Assembly: GCF_009766095.1 (NCBI RefSeq)
Contig: NZ_LMUD01000009.1
Coordinates: 482,176-546,175 of the forward strand
Direction: 5' to 3'
Length of the DNA stretch: 64,000 bases
Source of the DNA: Granulicella sp. S190
Lineage (GTDB): Bacteria > Acidobacteriota > Terriglobia > Terriglobales > Acidobacteriaceae
In this document: positions 36,886 to 46,283 of the stretch, piece after piece
Numbering within the stretch: the first letter of the stretch is position 1
Layout of the letters: the number at the start of each line of letters is the position of its first letter
Made by a program: the position numbers and the translations under genes
Notes under the pieces: generated by a model
Seen by the model: only the letters and a program-made list of their open reading frames with translations
Told to the model about the DNA's origin: nothing
The model's database searches: none

Positions 36886-38299
36886 AGATCCATCAGATTC
36901 GCCCGCAGAGTCACCAAGTACTAGCCCAAAACGGACCCGCGTACCGCTGGGCAGGTCAGCGCGCCGGGTGAGTTTTGAAAAGAGGCTACGTTTGTGGCTT
37001 TACCTTCCCGGTTTGCCCATGGCGCTTCTTAGCTGGCTTGTGATGAGGCAACACTCGACAGAAGTCTTTTTTCAAGCGATCGTGCTGATCTGTCTAGTTC
37101 TCATTTGGGTCTTTGCGGTCTCTGTGGTGATGGAACAGATCATTCGTCCTTTGCAGACCCTCGCAAATGTTGTAGCGGCTTTAAGGGAGGACGATTTCTC
37201 TTTCAGAGCACGAGGCGGTAGGAGAAATGATGCGATGGGAGATCTAGCACTCGAGGTCAATCGACTTGCCGGAATGCTGCAGGGGCAGCGTGCAGGCGCC
37301 TTAGAAGCCGTGGCGTTAGCTGAGCGTGTGATGGAGTCTATGAAATCGCCGGTGTTGGCGTTTGATCCTGAAGGCCGATTGAAGTTATTGAACGCAGCCG
37401 GCGAGCGAGCTTTCGGATTACAGGTTCGGATGGGACCTGATCAGCCTGTTGCAGAGCTTAATCTAGAGCAGTTGCTTAGGGCGGCGGATGACGACGTAAT
37501 TACGCTGGGCAATGGACAGAAGTCGGTTCGATGGGTGGTGAAGAGGACAAATTTTCGGCTGCGTGGTATTCCTCATATTCTGTTCGTACTATCGGACGTC
37601 AGTGTTGCATTACGCGAGGAGGAGCGGCTTGCATGGGAGAGATTGATTCGTGTCTTGGGGCACGAGATCAATAACTCTCTGACACCTATCAAATCAATTG
37701 CAGGAAGCTTGCGGGCCCGAGTTTCTGCGTTGAATGATAGGCTGGAGGAAATCGCCGATTTCGAGCGCGGTCTTGAGGTCATCGAAAATCGCTCCGAGTC
37801 ACTCAATCGCTTTTTGCAAGCCTATCGTCAATTGATGGGACTACCAGCACCGAAACTGGCATCGGTGTCGATAGCAGCTTTAGCGCAGAGAGTTGCACAA
37901 TTGGAGAGACGAGTCGCCGTGACATTAGAAGGAGCGGCAGATGTGATAGTGCAAGCAGATGCGGATCACATCGAACAAGCTTTAATCAACCTAGTACGCA
38001 ATGCGGCGGATGCGACGTTGAGTCCCGATGTACTTGATGGGGAGGATCCTTACGTAGAGATTATGTGGGAGGTCACCGATACAGAGGTTGTTATCGCAAT
38101 ATTAGATAACGGCCCGGGATTGACTAACGCAGGTAATCTTTTTGTTCCGTTTTATACGACGAAACCTGGTGGAACTGGAGTGGGGTTGGTTCTGGCACAG
38201 CAAATAGCACAGGCTCATCGAGGTTCTGTCCAATTGGCTAATCGCACAGATGGTCATCATGGGTGCAAGGCTGATCTCCGATTGCCTCTTGCTGGATAG
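36875..38299 (+). CDS. Membrane sensor histidine kinase
   Basis: 474 aa. Two membrane helices (~45-63 and ~69-91) follow a Ser/Pro-rich N-tail. A HAMP-like linker (RPLQTLANVVAALREDDFSF) and a PAS domain come next, then the HisKA segment with His263 in VLGHEINNSLTPI and the HATPase N (NLVRNAADATL) and G boxes (LDNGPGL; GGTGVGLVLAQQIAQAH). HEINNSLTPI is typical of NtrY/NtrB-like kinases partnering sigma54 regulators. It overlaps the regulator's stop and so is co-translated with it. The periplasmic portion is very short, so the stimulus may be membrane- or cytoplasm-derived. Confidence 0.92.
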   Translation: MVSEDPSDSPAESPSTSPKRTRVPLGRSARRVSFEKRLRLWLYLPGLPMALLSWLVMRQHSTEVFFQAIVLICLVLIWVFAVSVVMEQIIRPLQTLANVVAALREDDFSFRARGGRRNDAMGDLALEVNRLAGMLQGQRAGALEAVALAERVMESMKSPVLAFDPEGRLKLLNAAGERAFGLQVRMGPDQPVAELNLEQLLRAADDDVITLGNGQKSVRWVVKRTNFRLRGIPHILFVLSDVSVALREEERLAWERLIRVLGHEINNSLTPIKSIAGSLRARVSALNDRLEEIADFERGLEVIENRSESLNRFLQAYRQLMGLPAPKLASVSIAALAQRVAQLERRVAVTLEGAADVIVQADADHIEQALINLVRNAADATLSPDVLDGEDPYVEIMWEVTDTEVVIAILDNGPGLTNAGNLFVPFYTTKPGGTGVGLVLAQQIAQAHRGSVQLANRTDGHHGCKADLRLPLAG

Positions 38300-38458
38300 C
38301 TCCGATGTTTTTCGGTTCCGGAACCGCGAAATTCATCTGCTAAAACCAAGCAGAACCTCGTCTGCTCTTTTTTACTCTTTTAATGTTGAAGATCAAAGAT
38401 GGCGTGCGAAACTCCTGTTCGCCGTGCAAAATAGCAGAGGATCAAGACGAGGTGAACC

Positions 38459-39316
38459 ATGGCTTGTGAAGCGGAAGAACTGCGGCAGATACCGCTCTTT
38501 GCCCTACTCGACGATGAAGAGATTGCGGTTTTGGCTGCACAGGTGGAGATTAGAAAGTTCGCTCCGCGCCAACGGATCTACAAGCTGGGAGAACCAGGAA
38601 AACATGCCTATGTGATGATGTCAGGCATCGTCCGGGTGACGACTGTGGATCAAGATCATCAGGAGGTACTGGTAGACGAACCACGTGACGGCGAGTTTTT
38701 CGGTTTCGCCTCGATGCTTGAAGATACACCCCATCAAACTACCGCACTTGCCATGGAAGAGACGACCTGTGTCGAGGTAAGCCGAGACGATATCGTCGCT
38801 CTGGTACAACAGAAGCCAATGGCAGGAATGGATATGCTGACGGTTGTAAGCCGTCAATTTCACGCTTCCCAGCAACTAGTTCGGCTTCGAGCTAGCCGCA
38901 ATTCAAACGATGTCATTGAAGAAGAGATGAGTTTTGGAGACCGGATCGCCGACTCCGTTGCGAGATTCGGAGGATCTTGGACGTTCATTATTCTGTTCGG
39001 AGCCGTACTCCTCGCCTATACCGCGGTGAACGTCATTTTGAGGGGTAGAGCATGGGACCCCTATCCCTTCATCTTGCTCAATTTATTTCTTTCCATGCTA
39101 GCCGCCATACAGGCGCCGGTCATTATGATGAGCCAAAATCGTCAGGACACAAAAGATCGGGTACGAGGCGAGCTGGACTACGATGTGAACCTTCGCGCCG
39201 AAGCGGAGATTCAAACCCTATCGAGCAAGTTGAATCTTCTTAACGAAAAAATCGGAGATGTCGATGATCTGTTGCGAGAGCAACTAAAGATGAGCGGAGA
39301 TTCAAACCGGGTTTAG
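38459..39316 (+). CDS. Cyclic-nucleotide-binding domain protein with DUF1003 membrane domain
   Basis: 285 aa. An N-terminal cNMP-binding (Crp-like) domain (~12-135: FAPRQRIYKLGEPGKHAYVMMSG..., DGEFFGFASMLEDTPHQ) is joined to a DUF1003 membrane domain (~155-260: GDRIADSVARFGGSWTFIIL, two membrane helices, NLFLSMLAAIQAPVIMMSQN). A coiled-coil tail closes it. No helix-turn-helix is present, so it is not a transcription factor. It may couple a second messenger or stress signal to a membrane event. GAGGTG stands 4 nt before the ATG. It follows the kinase gene by 159 bp, perhaps under its own promoter. Confidence 0.85.
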   Translation: MACEAEELRQIPLFALLDDEEIAVLAAQVEIRKFAPRQRIYKLGEPGKHAYVMMSGIVRVTTVDQDHQEVLVDEPRDGEFFGFASMLEDTPHQTTALAMEETTCVEVSRDDIVALVQQKPMAGMDMLTVVSRQFHASQQLVRLRASRNSNDVIEEEMSFGDRIADSVARFGGSWTFIILFGAVLLAYTAVNVILRGRAWDPYPFILLNLFLSMLAAIQAPVIMMSQNRQDTKDRVRGELDYDVNLRAEAEIQTLSSKLNLLNEKIGDVDDLLREQLKMSGDSNRV

Positions 39317-39342
39317 GGGAGAGCGGATAGGTCCACAGTTAA

Positions 39343-40479
39343 CTATTCTCCTGCGTACGACCTCTCTTTCCATCTGACTGCGCCGCCCATGAGCTTACGT
39401 GCGAAGGAATGCCATTGCACAGCAAGAAGAAGTACCATGCCTGCTGGATGCAGCAAAGCGCTACGCCAATCCTGCCGAAACCGTCCGACAGCCAGAACGC
39501 GAGGTAGCCATGCACCAACTATGCCGATCAGGACGTAGACGAATACAGGAGTTGTGAAAGCGCGGGTTTGCCAAAGCCAGATGGCAACACCAAAGGGCAG
39601 TATCTGCCCCATGACGAAAAGAATGCTGATCGGTACAATTCTCACTGGAGCAGCCAGACCCTCAGTTGCATTTTTGGCCAATCCTTGCCATACCTGGCGA
39701 GCGTTTCGGTACATCCTGCATGTGGCGAGTTCTGTCAGATCGGCAAGATCCGTTTTGTAGCCGCACTGACGAAACCTCTTGGGAAGAAGGAGACCATCGT
39801 GCATGGTGCTACGAATCTTGGAGTGGCCGCAGGCTACGAAATACGCGTCGCGTCGCGCCAGGATGAATTGCCCGCAGCCCGCTGCGAAGGCAGGATCGGT
39901 CCCATTTCGCATCCGCATGATGGGAAGAAATCCGAGCAGTACGAAGTGAATCATAGGCAAAAGCATCCACTCGAGCCACGTCTCGGTGATCTGTCGTGGA
40001 AAACCGCTGACAAGCGCTGCATCCCCGCGGGTCAGGAATGCGGCCATTCGGCTGAGTGCATCTGCTTTGAGTTTTACATCGGCATCGATGAAACAGAGCA
40101 GCTCGCACTTTGCGCTCTTGGCCAGAGCCCAGCACGCATGCTGCTTTCCGTTCCATCCTGCCGGTAGTATTGGAGCTTGTTCGAGCCTTACACGAGGATC
40201 TTTCAGTGCTTGAGCAGAGACGATCTCTGACGTACGGTCGGTAGAACCGTCGTCCATCACAATCAATTCAAAGAGAACTTCTGTATTTGTCAGAATACTT
40301 TCTATGGCAGCCCCGATCGATTCCTCTTCGTTGCGCGCAGGGATCAGGACAGATATCGCTGGCAAAAGAAGGTCGTTTGCTGCCCCTGGCGGCAGATAGC
40401 GTCGTAGGTTTACGCAGAAAAGGACAGCAGGTGAGAGCGCGCACAGCATCATCGCTAGGGCAAAGGCTTCGAGTATCAT
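39343..40479 (-). CDS. Family 2 glycosyltransferase of a carotenoid operon (CrtQ-like)
   Basis: 378 aa membrane-bound GT2. N-terminal hydrophobic anchor (EAFALAMMLCALSPAVLFCV) is followed by the GT-A domain (ISVLIPARNEEESIGAAIES, MDDGSTDRTSEIV and CFIDADVKL as DxD) and about three C-terminal helices. Similar proteins next to crtN genes glycosylate diaponeurosporenoic acid (staphyloxanthin CrtQ). Here that role is inferred from the operon. It overlaps the acyltransferase gene by 4 nt (ATGA). Distal gene of the five-gene minus-strand operon 45916-39343. Confidence 0.85.
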   Translation of the reverse strand: MILEAFALAMMLCALSPAVLFCVNLRRYLPPGAANDLLLPAISVLIPARNEEESIGAAIESILTNTEVLFELIVMDDGSTDRTSEIVSAQALKDPRVRLEQAPILPAGWNGKQHACWALAKSAKCELLCFIDADVKLKADALSRMAAFLTRGDAALVSGFPRQITETWLEWMLLPMIHFVLLGFLPIMRMRNGTDPAFAAGCGQFILARRDAYFVACGHSKIRSTMHDGLLLPKRFRQCGYKTDLADLTELATCRMYRNARQVWQGLAKNATEGLAAPVRIVPISILFVMGQILPFGVAIWLWQTRAFTTPVFVYVLIGIVGAWLPRVLAVGRFRQDWRSALLHPAGMVLLLAVQWHSFARKLMGGAVRWKERSYAGE

Positions 40480-41270
40480 TTGGTACCTTCCCGCATTCTG
40501 GTCCCTTCTTGAACTACCGTGTGCTCAGGGCGATAGGTCTGTGGCTGGAATCCAGCTCTCATTCTTCGCCACAGTGCATAGAAGCCTCCCGTCCCGGCAG
40601 TTCCACGGGCGAGTGTCGTGAAGGCGGTTGCTCTGCGGGTTATAGCCAGAGCCTGTAAGTGTCTCATCGCTGCTTCGAGCGCTGTGATCAGTCGCTCTTC
40701 AATTGCTGCTTCGCTGTCGCCAGGGACAACTGAAACTGCATCACCAAAATGGAGTAATGTTTCGGGCAGTCGCTCGTCCCAGAATGGATACTCGATTGCC
40801 AATGGAAGCAGATTGCATGATCCCGTCCGTACTGCTAACGCCGCAAGGCCAGGTTTGAACTGAAGAGGTCGCTCTCGTGGATCCGAAAACCGACCCTGCG
40901 GGGTAACCCAAAGCACACCACCGCTCGCCAACACGGCAAGACCTGTTCGTAGAAACTGCACCGCGCCACGTGCCGTCTTCATCTCGATGGGGAAGAGTCC
41001 CAAACGCTTAAGGATCGGATATCTTTCGAGAGCCTCTGCATCCATGGGCGCATAATGTTTTCTCTCAGCCATCAGCTCCTCGGCGAGAAGTATTGAGACC
41101 ATTGGATCCCACCAAGAGGTGTGATTGGCATAGACGATTAGAGGTTTGCCATCGTGCGTGAATCTCGAAGCTCCGCTGATGCGTACTGCGTGGAAGTGCC
41201 GGCGAAAGTATCCGCTTACGATTCTCCGAAAGAATCTGAGCATCGGGAGCGAAATTGTGGGAGTGTTCAT
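40476..41270 (-). CDS. PlsC-type acyltransferase of a carotenoid operon (CrtO-like role)
   Basis: 264 aa 1-acyl-glycerol-3-phosphate acyltransferase family. The NHxxxxD motif (VYANHTSWWDPM, ~48-59) holds the catalytic His/Asp; GALQFLRTG-like and WVTPQGRFSDPRERPLQF correspond to the acceptor-binding FPEG-like box. In staphyloxanthin biosynthesis, CrtO attaches a fatty acid to a glycosyl carotenoid; the position between desaturase and glycosyltransferase genes suggests the same here, though CrtO belongs to a different acyltransferase family. ATGA overlap with the glycosyltransferase. The alternative is ordinary phospholipid synthesis. Confidence 0.8.
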   Translation of the reverse strand: MNTPTISLPMLRFFRRIVSGYFRRHFHAVRISGASRFTHDGKPLIVYANHTSWWDPMVSILLAEELMAERKHYAPMDAEALERYPILKRLGLFPIEMKTARGAVQFLRTGLAVLASGGVLWVTPQGRFSDPRERPLQFKPGLAALAVRTGSCNLLPLAIEYPFWDERLPETLLHFGDAVSVVPGDSEAAIEERLITALEAAMRHLQALAITRRATAFTTLARGTAGTGGFYALWRRMRAGFQPQTYRPEHTVVQEGTRMREGTK

Positions 41271-41293
41271 GAGGTTCGTGGCACAAGCCTACA

Positions 41294-42829
41294 TTAAACT
41301 CGCGCATCCTGATCCAGGCAGTCGGCGGCGATCCATCCTGACATCATAACCATAGGCATACCCGGACCAGGATGGGCAGCTCCGCCTGCAAGATACATCC
41401 CTTTTACTTCTCTGCTGCGGTTCGCCGGTTTGAAAGCCCCTTGAAAGATTCCGTGGCTGGAGATCCCATAGATGGCTCCATTTAGTACACGGTAGCGCTC
41501 ATGAATATCTTGCGGTGTTAGTGCGGATTCGAAGACGATTCGATCTTCGATATCTTCCATGCCGGCGGTACGCTTCAGCTTGTCCAGGATGACCTGTCGA
41601 TAGGGGGGAAACATATTCTTCCAGTCGTGATGAGGTCGGAGGTAGGGGGTGTGCACTAGGACGTACAAAGCTTCCCCACCCGCAGGTGCGGAAGTTGGAT
41701 CGGTGGATGCCGTTGCAGCGAGATAACAGGTTGGATCGGGTGCGGGCTCGCCAAGATCATAGATGTGATGAAATTCTTCGTGAGCATCTCTTGAAAAGAC
41801 AAAGTCGTGATGGGCAAAATGTTCGTACCTCTTATTTAAACCGAGATAGAGCACGACCCCACTACATGCGGGTTCATAACTGCGTTTGTGATCGAAGGTT
41901 CGAGCTGCTGCTCCGCCAACGAGCTCACGATGGGTGCGGACAGCATCTGAGTTTGAGATGACTGCATCAAACCGATGCTCGATGCCACGCGTTGTGACGA
42001 GTCCTGTAACAACGCCGCCGGGAGCTCCTCCGTGGGTCGGATTGTTGGTGAGGATCTGTGAGATACCTGTATCTGTGTGGAAGATAACTCCGAGCTCTTT
42101 TGCCAGCTTGATGAGTGCCTCAGGTATAGCGCGAGTCCCCCCAATCGGATACCAGATTCCCTCCTCCATCTGCATATGACCAATGGCGCAAAGGATAGCG
42201 GGAGATGCGTCAGGCGAGCTGCCGACGTATTGGACGAAGTGATCCAGCATCTGTGCTGTGTTGGGGTCTGGGATGAACTCTCGAATTGTGCCGGCGACAG
42301 TCTTGCCAAGCCGCATTCGCATCACGTCTTTTAGCACGCTAATGTCGAAAGCTCCGCCTATATCCATGGTGTCTTTCATGGAGCCAATCGATCGCCAAAA
42401 AAAGAACCGGTCACTGATCGAGTGAAGTTGTTTCGAAGTCTCAAGAAATTTCAGATAGCCGGCACCCATCAAAGGCCAAAGGGCGTCCAATGACGCAGCC
42501 ATCTCCTGTGGATCATCCTTTAGATCCATTCGTTTGCCATCATCGAAGAAGCATCTCCATTGTGGGTCGAGCCGCACCATAGTTATGTAATCACTTAGTT
42601 TGCGATTGGCTTCGTGGAAGATCTTTTCCACCACTGAAGGCTGAATCAAAATTGTCGGTCCCATGTCGAACCGGAAACCTTTTTCGCAGAGTTGGGCTGC
42701 CTTACCTCCTAGCCAGGGATTCTTCTCAAAGACTGAGACACTATGTCCACGTGCCGCCAGCGTGCAAGCTGCGGCCAGCCCAGCAAGGCCCGAACCCACG
42801 ACGCCAACTTTTTTCTTAGACTCCGCCAT
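41294..42829 (-). CDS. CrtI/CrtN/CrtP-type carotenoid desaturase or oxidase, second copy
   Basis: 511 aa FAD-dependent phytoene-desaturase family protein. The Rossmann dinucleotide motif is KVGVVGSGLAGLAAACTLAA (8-27), then EKNPWLGGKAAQL. The C-terminal signature GMYLAGGAAHPGPGMPMVMM is the usual desaturase end motif. By operon position, after an aldehyde dehydrogenase, it may oxidise the terminal methyl of a C30 carotenoid (CrtP-like) or desaturate. The family does not separate the two by sequence alone. GGGGATC precedes the ATG by about 7 nt; the gap to the preceding gene is 1 nt. Confidence 0.87.
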   Translation of the reverse strand: MAESKKKVGVVGSGLAGLAAACTLAARGHSVSVFEKNPWLGGKAAQLCEKGFRFDMGPTILIQPSVVEKIFHEANRKLSDYITMVRLDPQWRCFFDDGKRMDLKDDPQEMAASLDALWPLMGAGYLKFLETSKQLHSISDRFFFWRSIGSMKDTMDIGGAFDISVLKDVMRMRLGKTVAGTIREFIPDPNTAQMLDHFVQYVGSSPDASPAILCAIGHMQMEEGIWYPIGGTRAIPEALIKLAKELGVIFHTDTGISQILTNNPTHGGAPGGVVTGLVTTRGIEHRFDAVISNSDAVRTHRELVGGAAARTFDHKRSYEPACSGVVLYLGLNKRYEHFAHHDFVFSRDAHEEFHHIYDLGEPAPDPTCYLAATASTDPTSAPAGGEALYVLVHTPYLRPHHDWKNMFPPYRQVILDKLKRTAGMEDIEDRIVFESALTPQDIHERYRVLNGAIYGISSHGIFQGAFKPANRSREVKGMYLAGGAAHPGPGMPMVMMSGWIAADCLDQDARV

Positions 42830-42830
42830 C

Positions 42831-44351
42831 TCAATGATCCCCTTGACCCTTCAATTTCCGTGCTGTTGCGAGTGCTTGCCGTAGGCCATGAAGTCGATCC
42901 CGCCACTTGCCGCCGTAGGCTGCACGGATTGTGCCGGTGAATAAGCTTTGGTGCATTTCGGTGGTTGGCTCATAGTGACTATTGTTTGCACTTTTGCGCA
43001 CCGCTAATGTCTTTATGGCTGTCATTTCCAGCAGACCTTCCGCACCTTGGGTTACACCAAATCCGCTTTGACGACGGCCGCCAAATGGGATGCGTGGATC
43101 TGCCGTAGGCACGATAAGGTCATTGATTAGGACTGTCCCGACGATCATCTTCGATGCGAGTGCTCTTGCTTCGCGCTCGTCACCGAAGATAGAAACGGTG
43201 AGAGCAAAACGGCAGCTTTCCTGTACGGCCAATACTCCTCCTTCGCCCTCGACCGGCAGCAACATCAGTACCGGGGCAAAGATGTCTGCGTTCGCGATCT
43301 CCATCGAAGGGTTGGCGCCGACTATGAGGATTGGCTGCAATCTTTCAGCGTGTAGCTCTCCCAATACTTTGCCCCCTAATGCCTTTGCTTCCTCTACCAG
43401 CGCTGTCAGTTGTTGTCTCGCATTTAGTGGAATTGTTATCCCAGGAGTGTCTAAAAATGCCTGTTGCAATTGAGAGACAAGCAGCGCACGTCTTTTTTCC
43501 TCTAGATTGACAAGCAGAATACGACGCGGGGCCATGCAGGTTGCTGATCCGTTGAGGCGCATTCCAAACGTGAGGGCTTTGATAACCTGTGACAAATTTG
43601 CCGATGGAAGGACCACTACTGCATCGCACCCTGACGACTCTATTACGCAGGGCGTCAGGGTCTCTGCAAGTTGATGGAGGAGTGCGCGTCCAGTATTCGT
43701 AGAGCCAGTGAAGAAGACCTTATCGACTCCTTCGACTATCTCATTCTTCGCTGCATCTACGGATTCATCGGTCACGCGCAGGAGGTTCTCCGGTAGTCCT
43801 GCTTCCTTCATGGTGTAGGCAAAGAGCTGAGCGATCGGAGCACCACCGATTCCCGGCTTCCAGATGACAGAGTTTCCCGCAGCGAGAGCTTGCAGCACCT
43901 GGACTCCGGGTAAGTAGAGAGGGTAGTTAGAGGGTGCGATTACGAGAATTTTTCCAAAAGGAACACGATGAACTTCGCTATGGATGCTGCCCAACCATAA
44001 CGGAAGTCCTCGACGTCCAAGATGCCGAGCTCTCAGAATCTTCGCTGCTTGTCGCTCTAAAAAGCGTGCCGCCGCTAGGAGTGGCAGTAGTTCCGCAGCT
44101 AGAGTATCCGCATGATTTCGCGCAAGGTTAGACGTAACTGCCGTGCAAAATTGATCAGTCCTCTCTGCTATAGCGTGACGGGTAGCCTTAATGACTTTGA
44201 GGCGCTCCACGACCGGCGTGGCTGCCCAAGTTGTCTGCGTTTCGCTCAAGTGGATCCTCAAACCATCAGCATCATAACGTTCCCGATGGTGAGCGGATGT
44301 CGGGGATCCGATTGCCGTTGGGTTTGTGTTGCCTTTTATCGCCGCTCGCAT
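42831..44351 (-). CDS. Aldehyde dehydrogenase in the carotenoid operon
   Basis: 506 aa ALDH superfamily. The coenzyme-binding motif FFTGSTNTGRALL is intact. The general base Glu is in VIESSGCDA and the catalytic Cys in NGSATCMAPRRIL. The late motif is PFGGRRQSGFG (Pro-Phe-Gly-Gly). In the 4,4'-diaponeurosporenoate pathway AldH turns the terminal aldehyde into a carboxylate, which the glycosyltransferase then esterifies. Its place between two desaturase-type genes supports that. The start overlaps nothing: only 2 nt separate it from the preceding stop, and a ribosome site is not obvious. Confidence 0.88.
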   Translation of the reverse strand: MRAAIKGNTNPTAIGSPTSAHHRERYDADGLRIHLSETQTTWAATPVVERLKVIKATRHAIAERTDQFCTAVTSNLARNHADTLAAELLPLLAAARFLERQAAKILRARHLGRRGLPLWLGSIHSEVHRVPFGKILVIAPSNYPLYLPGVQVLQALAAGNSVIWKPGIGGAPIAQLFAYTMKEAGLPENLLRVTDESVDAAKNEIVEGVDKVFFTGSTNTGRALLHQLAETLTPCVIESSGCDAVVVLPSANLSQVIKALTFGMRLNGSATCMAPRRILLVNLEEKRRALLVSQLQQAFLDTPGITIPLNARQQLTALVEEAKALGGKVLGELHAERLQPILIVGANPSMEIANADIFAPVLMLLPVEGEGGVLAVQESCRFALTVSIFGDEREARALASKMIVGTVLINDLIVPTADPRIPFGGRRQSGFGVTQGAEGLLEMTAIKTLAVRKSANNSHYEPTTEMHQSLFTGTIRAAYGGKWRDRLHGLRQALATARKLKGQGDH

Positions 44352-44353
44352 TT

Positions 44354-45916
44354 CTAGGATGTGACTCCGACCAACTCGTCTTGCGATATTGGTCGAGATA
44401 TTTCAACGTTGGTCTCCCAATGAGGCTCGATTCCGAGATCTTCTAGCAAAAGTCGGGAAGAAATCCTTGCCGACTCAAAGATTACAGGCAGCCCACTGCC
44501 GGGATGAGTGCCTCCGCCAACCAGATACATTTGCTCAATGTCAGTGAAACGGTTTTGTGGTCGAAGATGGAGCATCTGGTCGAGCGAATGAGCCATGCTG
44601 AAGGTAGCACCTTTGTAAAGGTTAAATTCGTCATGCCATCCAGTCGGCGTCATGATTCGCTCAGTCCGAATGCGACGTTCAACATTTGTGACGCCAATCT
44701 TCTCCAACTGCTTTAGCGCAAGGGCACGGTATCGCGGCGCTTCCGTAACCCAGTTCACCTTCGAAGTCTCGTGTGTGACCGGAAGAAGTACGTACAAAGT
44801 ACTGTGGTGAGGCGGGGCAAGGGTGTTGTCCGTCACTCCTGCATTCTGCACGTAAAACGAGGGGTTATTTGAGAGTTGGTGCACGGTCTCGATGTCGCGT
44901 AGGTTTTCCTTGTAGTTCTCAGCTAAATAGATTGTGTGGTGAGAAAGATTCTCATAACTTCCTTCTATTCCGAGATACATCATGAAGGTGGAACAGGAGT
45001 ATTTTTTGCTCGCGATGGTCTTATCGCTCCACCGCTTTCGCAGATGGTTGGGCACCATTTTGTTCATGGCTCCAGCAAAGTCTGCGTTGACGACGACAGC
45101 GTCGCATGGGAGGGTTCGAGTTGATGTTTTGACGCCGATTGCTCTGCCATTATCAACTATGATTCGGTCGACTGGCTCATTGAGAAGAATCTTGACGCCC
45201 ATCTCAGTTGCTATCCTTGCCATCGCTCTGGTTACAGCTCCACAGCCACCGATTGGATGAAAGACACCATGCTCGTACTCGAGAAACGAAAGTATGGAGA
45301 ATAGGCTTGGGCACCGGAACGGAGACATTCCGAGGTACTTTGACTGGAAGCTAAAGCCTAGCCGAATTCGTTCATCCTTGAAGTGAGACTGGAGATCCTG
45401 ATCTAGAGATTTCCAGGGCGCCAGCAAGGGAAGAAGCTTCAACATCTCCGGCTTTGCCAGATCCTTCCAACTCTGAAAAGGAGACTGCAGGCAGGGGAGA
45501 AATTTTTTCAGTTTTGCCCTGTTGTGCACGATGAAGCTATTGAATTGCTTTGCATCTGCGGGGGAGATGGCGGCGATTGCCTGCTCCATCCGGGCAACAT
45601 CCGGGGTAGCAAGAAGCTCTCCGCCAGCTCCGAAGACGAGTCGGTATTGGGGATCGAGTCGAGCCATTGGAACCTCGATATCTAGGTCATAGCCCGCAGC
45701 CGCAAAGATCTCTCTTAGAACCTTTGGATATAGAAAGAAGGTAGGGCCGATGTCAAAGTTGAAGCCATCCTGCGTGAGTGTCGAAGTTCGGCCGCCAACC
45801 TGACCGCGCGCTTCAACGATGGTAACTTTAACTCCGGATTTGGCTAACAACATGGCCGCTGCTAGTCCACCGGGACCTGCTCCAACGATTACTACGCTAT
45901 GAGATTGTTTCTTCAT
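44354..45916 (-). CDS. CrtN-type carotenoid desaturase, first copy
   Basis: 520 aa FAD-dependent desaturase of the CrtI/CrtN family. The N-terminal FAD motif is VVIVGAGPGGLAAAMLLAKS (8-27), followed by EARGQVGGRTSTLTQDGF and NFDIGPTFFLYP. The C-terminal signature is MYLVGGGTHPGSGLPVIFES. It leads the operon 45916-39343, so it probably introduces the conjugated bonds in a squalene-derived (C30) or phytoene-derived carotene. C30 is inferred from the neighbours, not proved by the sequence. Divergent from the M14 peptidase gene. Confidence 0.9.
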   Translation of the reverse strand: MKKQSHSVVIVGAGPGGLAAAMLLAKSGVKVTIVEARGQVGGRTSTLTQDGFNFDIGPTFFLYPKVLREIFAAAGYDLDIEVPMARLDPQYRLVFGAGGELLATPDVARMEQAIAAISPADAKQFNSFIVHNRAKLKKFLPCLQSPFQSWKDLAKPEMLKLLPLLAPWKSLDQDLQSHFKDERIRLGFSFQSKYLGMSPFRCPSLFSILSFLEYEHGVFHPIGGCGAVTRAMARIATEMGVKILLNEPVDRIIVDNGRAIGVKTSTRTLPCDAVVVNADFAGAMNKMVPNHLRKRWSDKTIASKKYSCSTFMMYLGIEGSYENLSHHTIYLAENYKENLRDIETVHQLSNNPSFYVQNAGVTDNTLAPPHHSTLYVLLPVTHETSKVNWVTEAPRYRALALKQLEKIGVTNVERRIRTERIMTPTGWHDEFNLYKGATFSMAHSLDQMLHLRPQNRFTDIEQMYLVGGGTHPGSGLPVIFESARISSRLLLEDLGIEPHWETNVEISRPISQDELVGVTS

Positions 45917-46283
45917 TGAGTCATTTCGCCTATTGATGCGCTTCCTTGCCCCGCGACAATCGCTTATTTATCTTTGATGATTTATGAAGAGCCTTTCGAA
46001 TCCTTTTTCCTTACATTCAGTACGATGAAGATTTAGGATTCGGATCTTTATGACACGACAAAGGGAGGGCATCGATCCGTGATTTAGCACGAGAAGGTGA
46101 CAAGTGAATGTCAACTTGCTGCAGCTTAGGCGCGCTTTCGAATTAGACCCTCGTCGGCGGAGTCTGATCGGAGATTAGATCCAGTGCATGAGTTCGAAGA
46201 GATCTTTCCCTATTGGAAATTCTTTTCGCCTGCTGTCGGTGGCGGGATTCGAAATAGAATTGACACAGCTTCTCTGAAAAACT
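45917..46283. other. Divergent promoter region of carotenoid operon and M14 gene
   Basis: 367 bp without a supported gene. TTGACA (46261-46266) could be a -35 for the plus gene, but its natural -10 would overlap the start codon. No clear operator or ribosome site for the 46284 ATG is seen. No squalene or phytoene synthase-like frame is present. Confidence 0.4.

Noticed and set aside
45917..46283. Possible synthase gene (crtM/crtB-like) between the carotenoid operon and the M14 gene
   Set aside because: Gap is 367 bp and no frame shows DDxxD-type synthase motifs.
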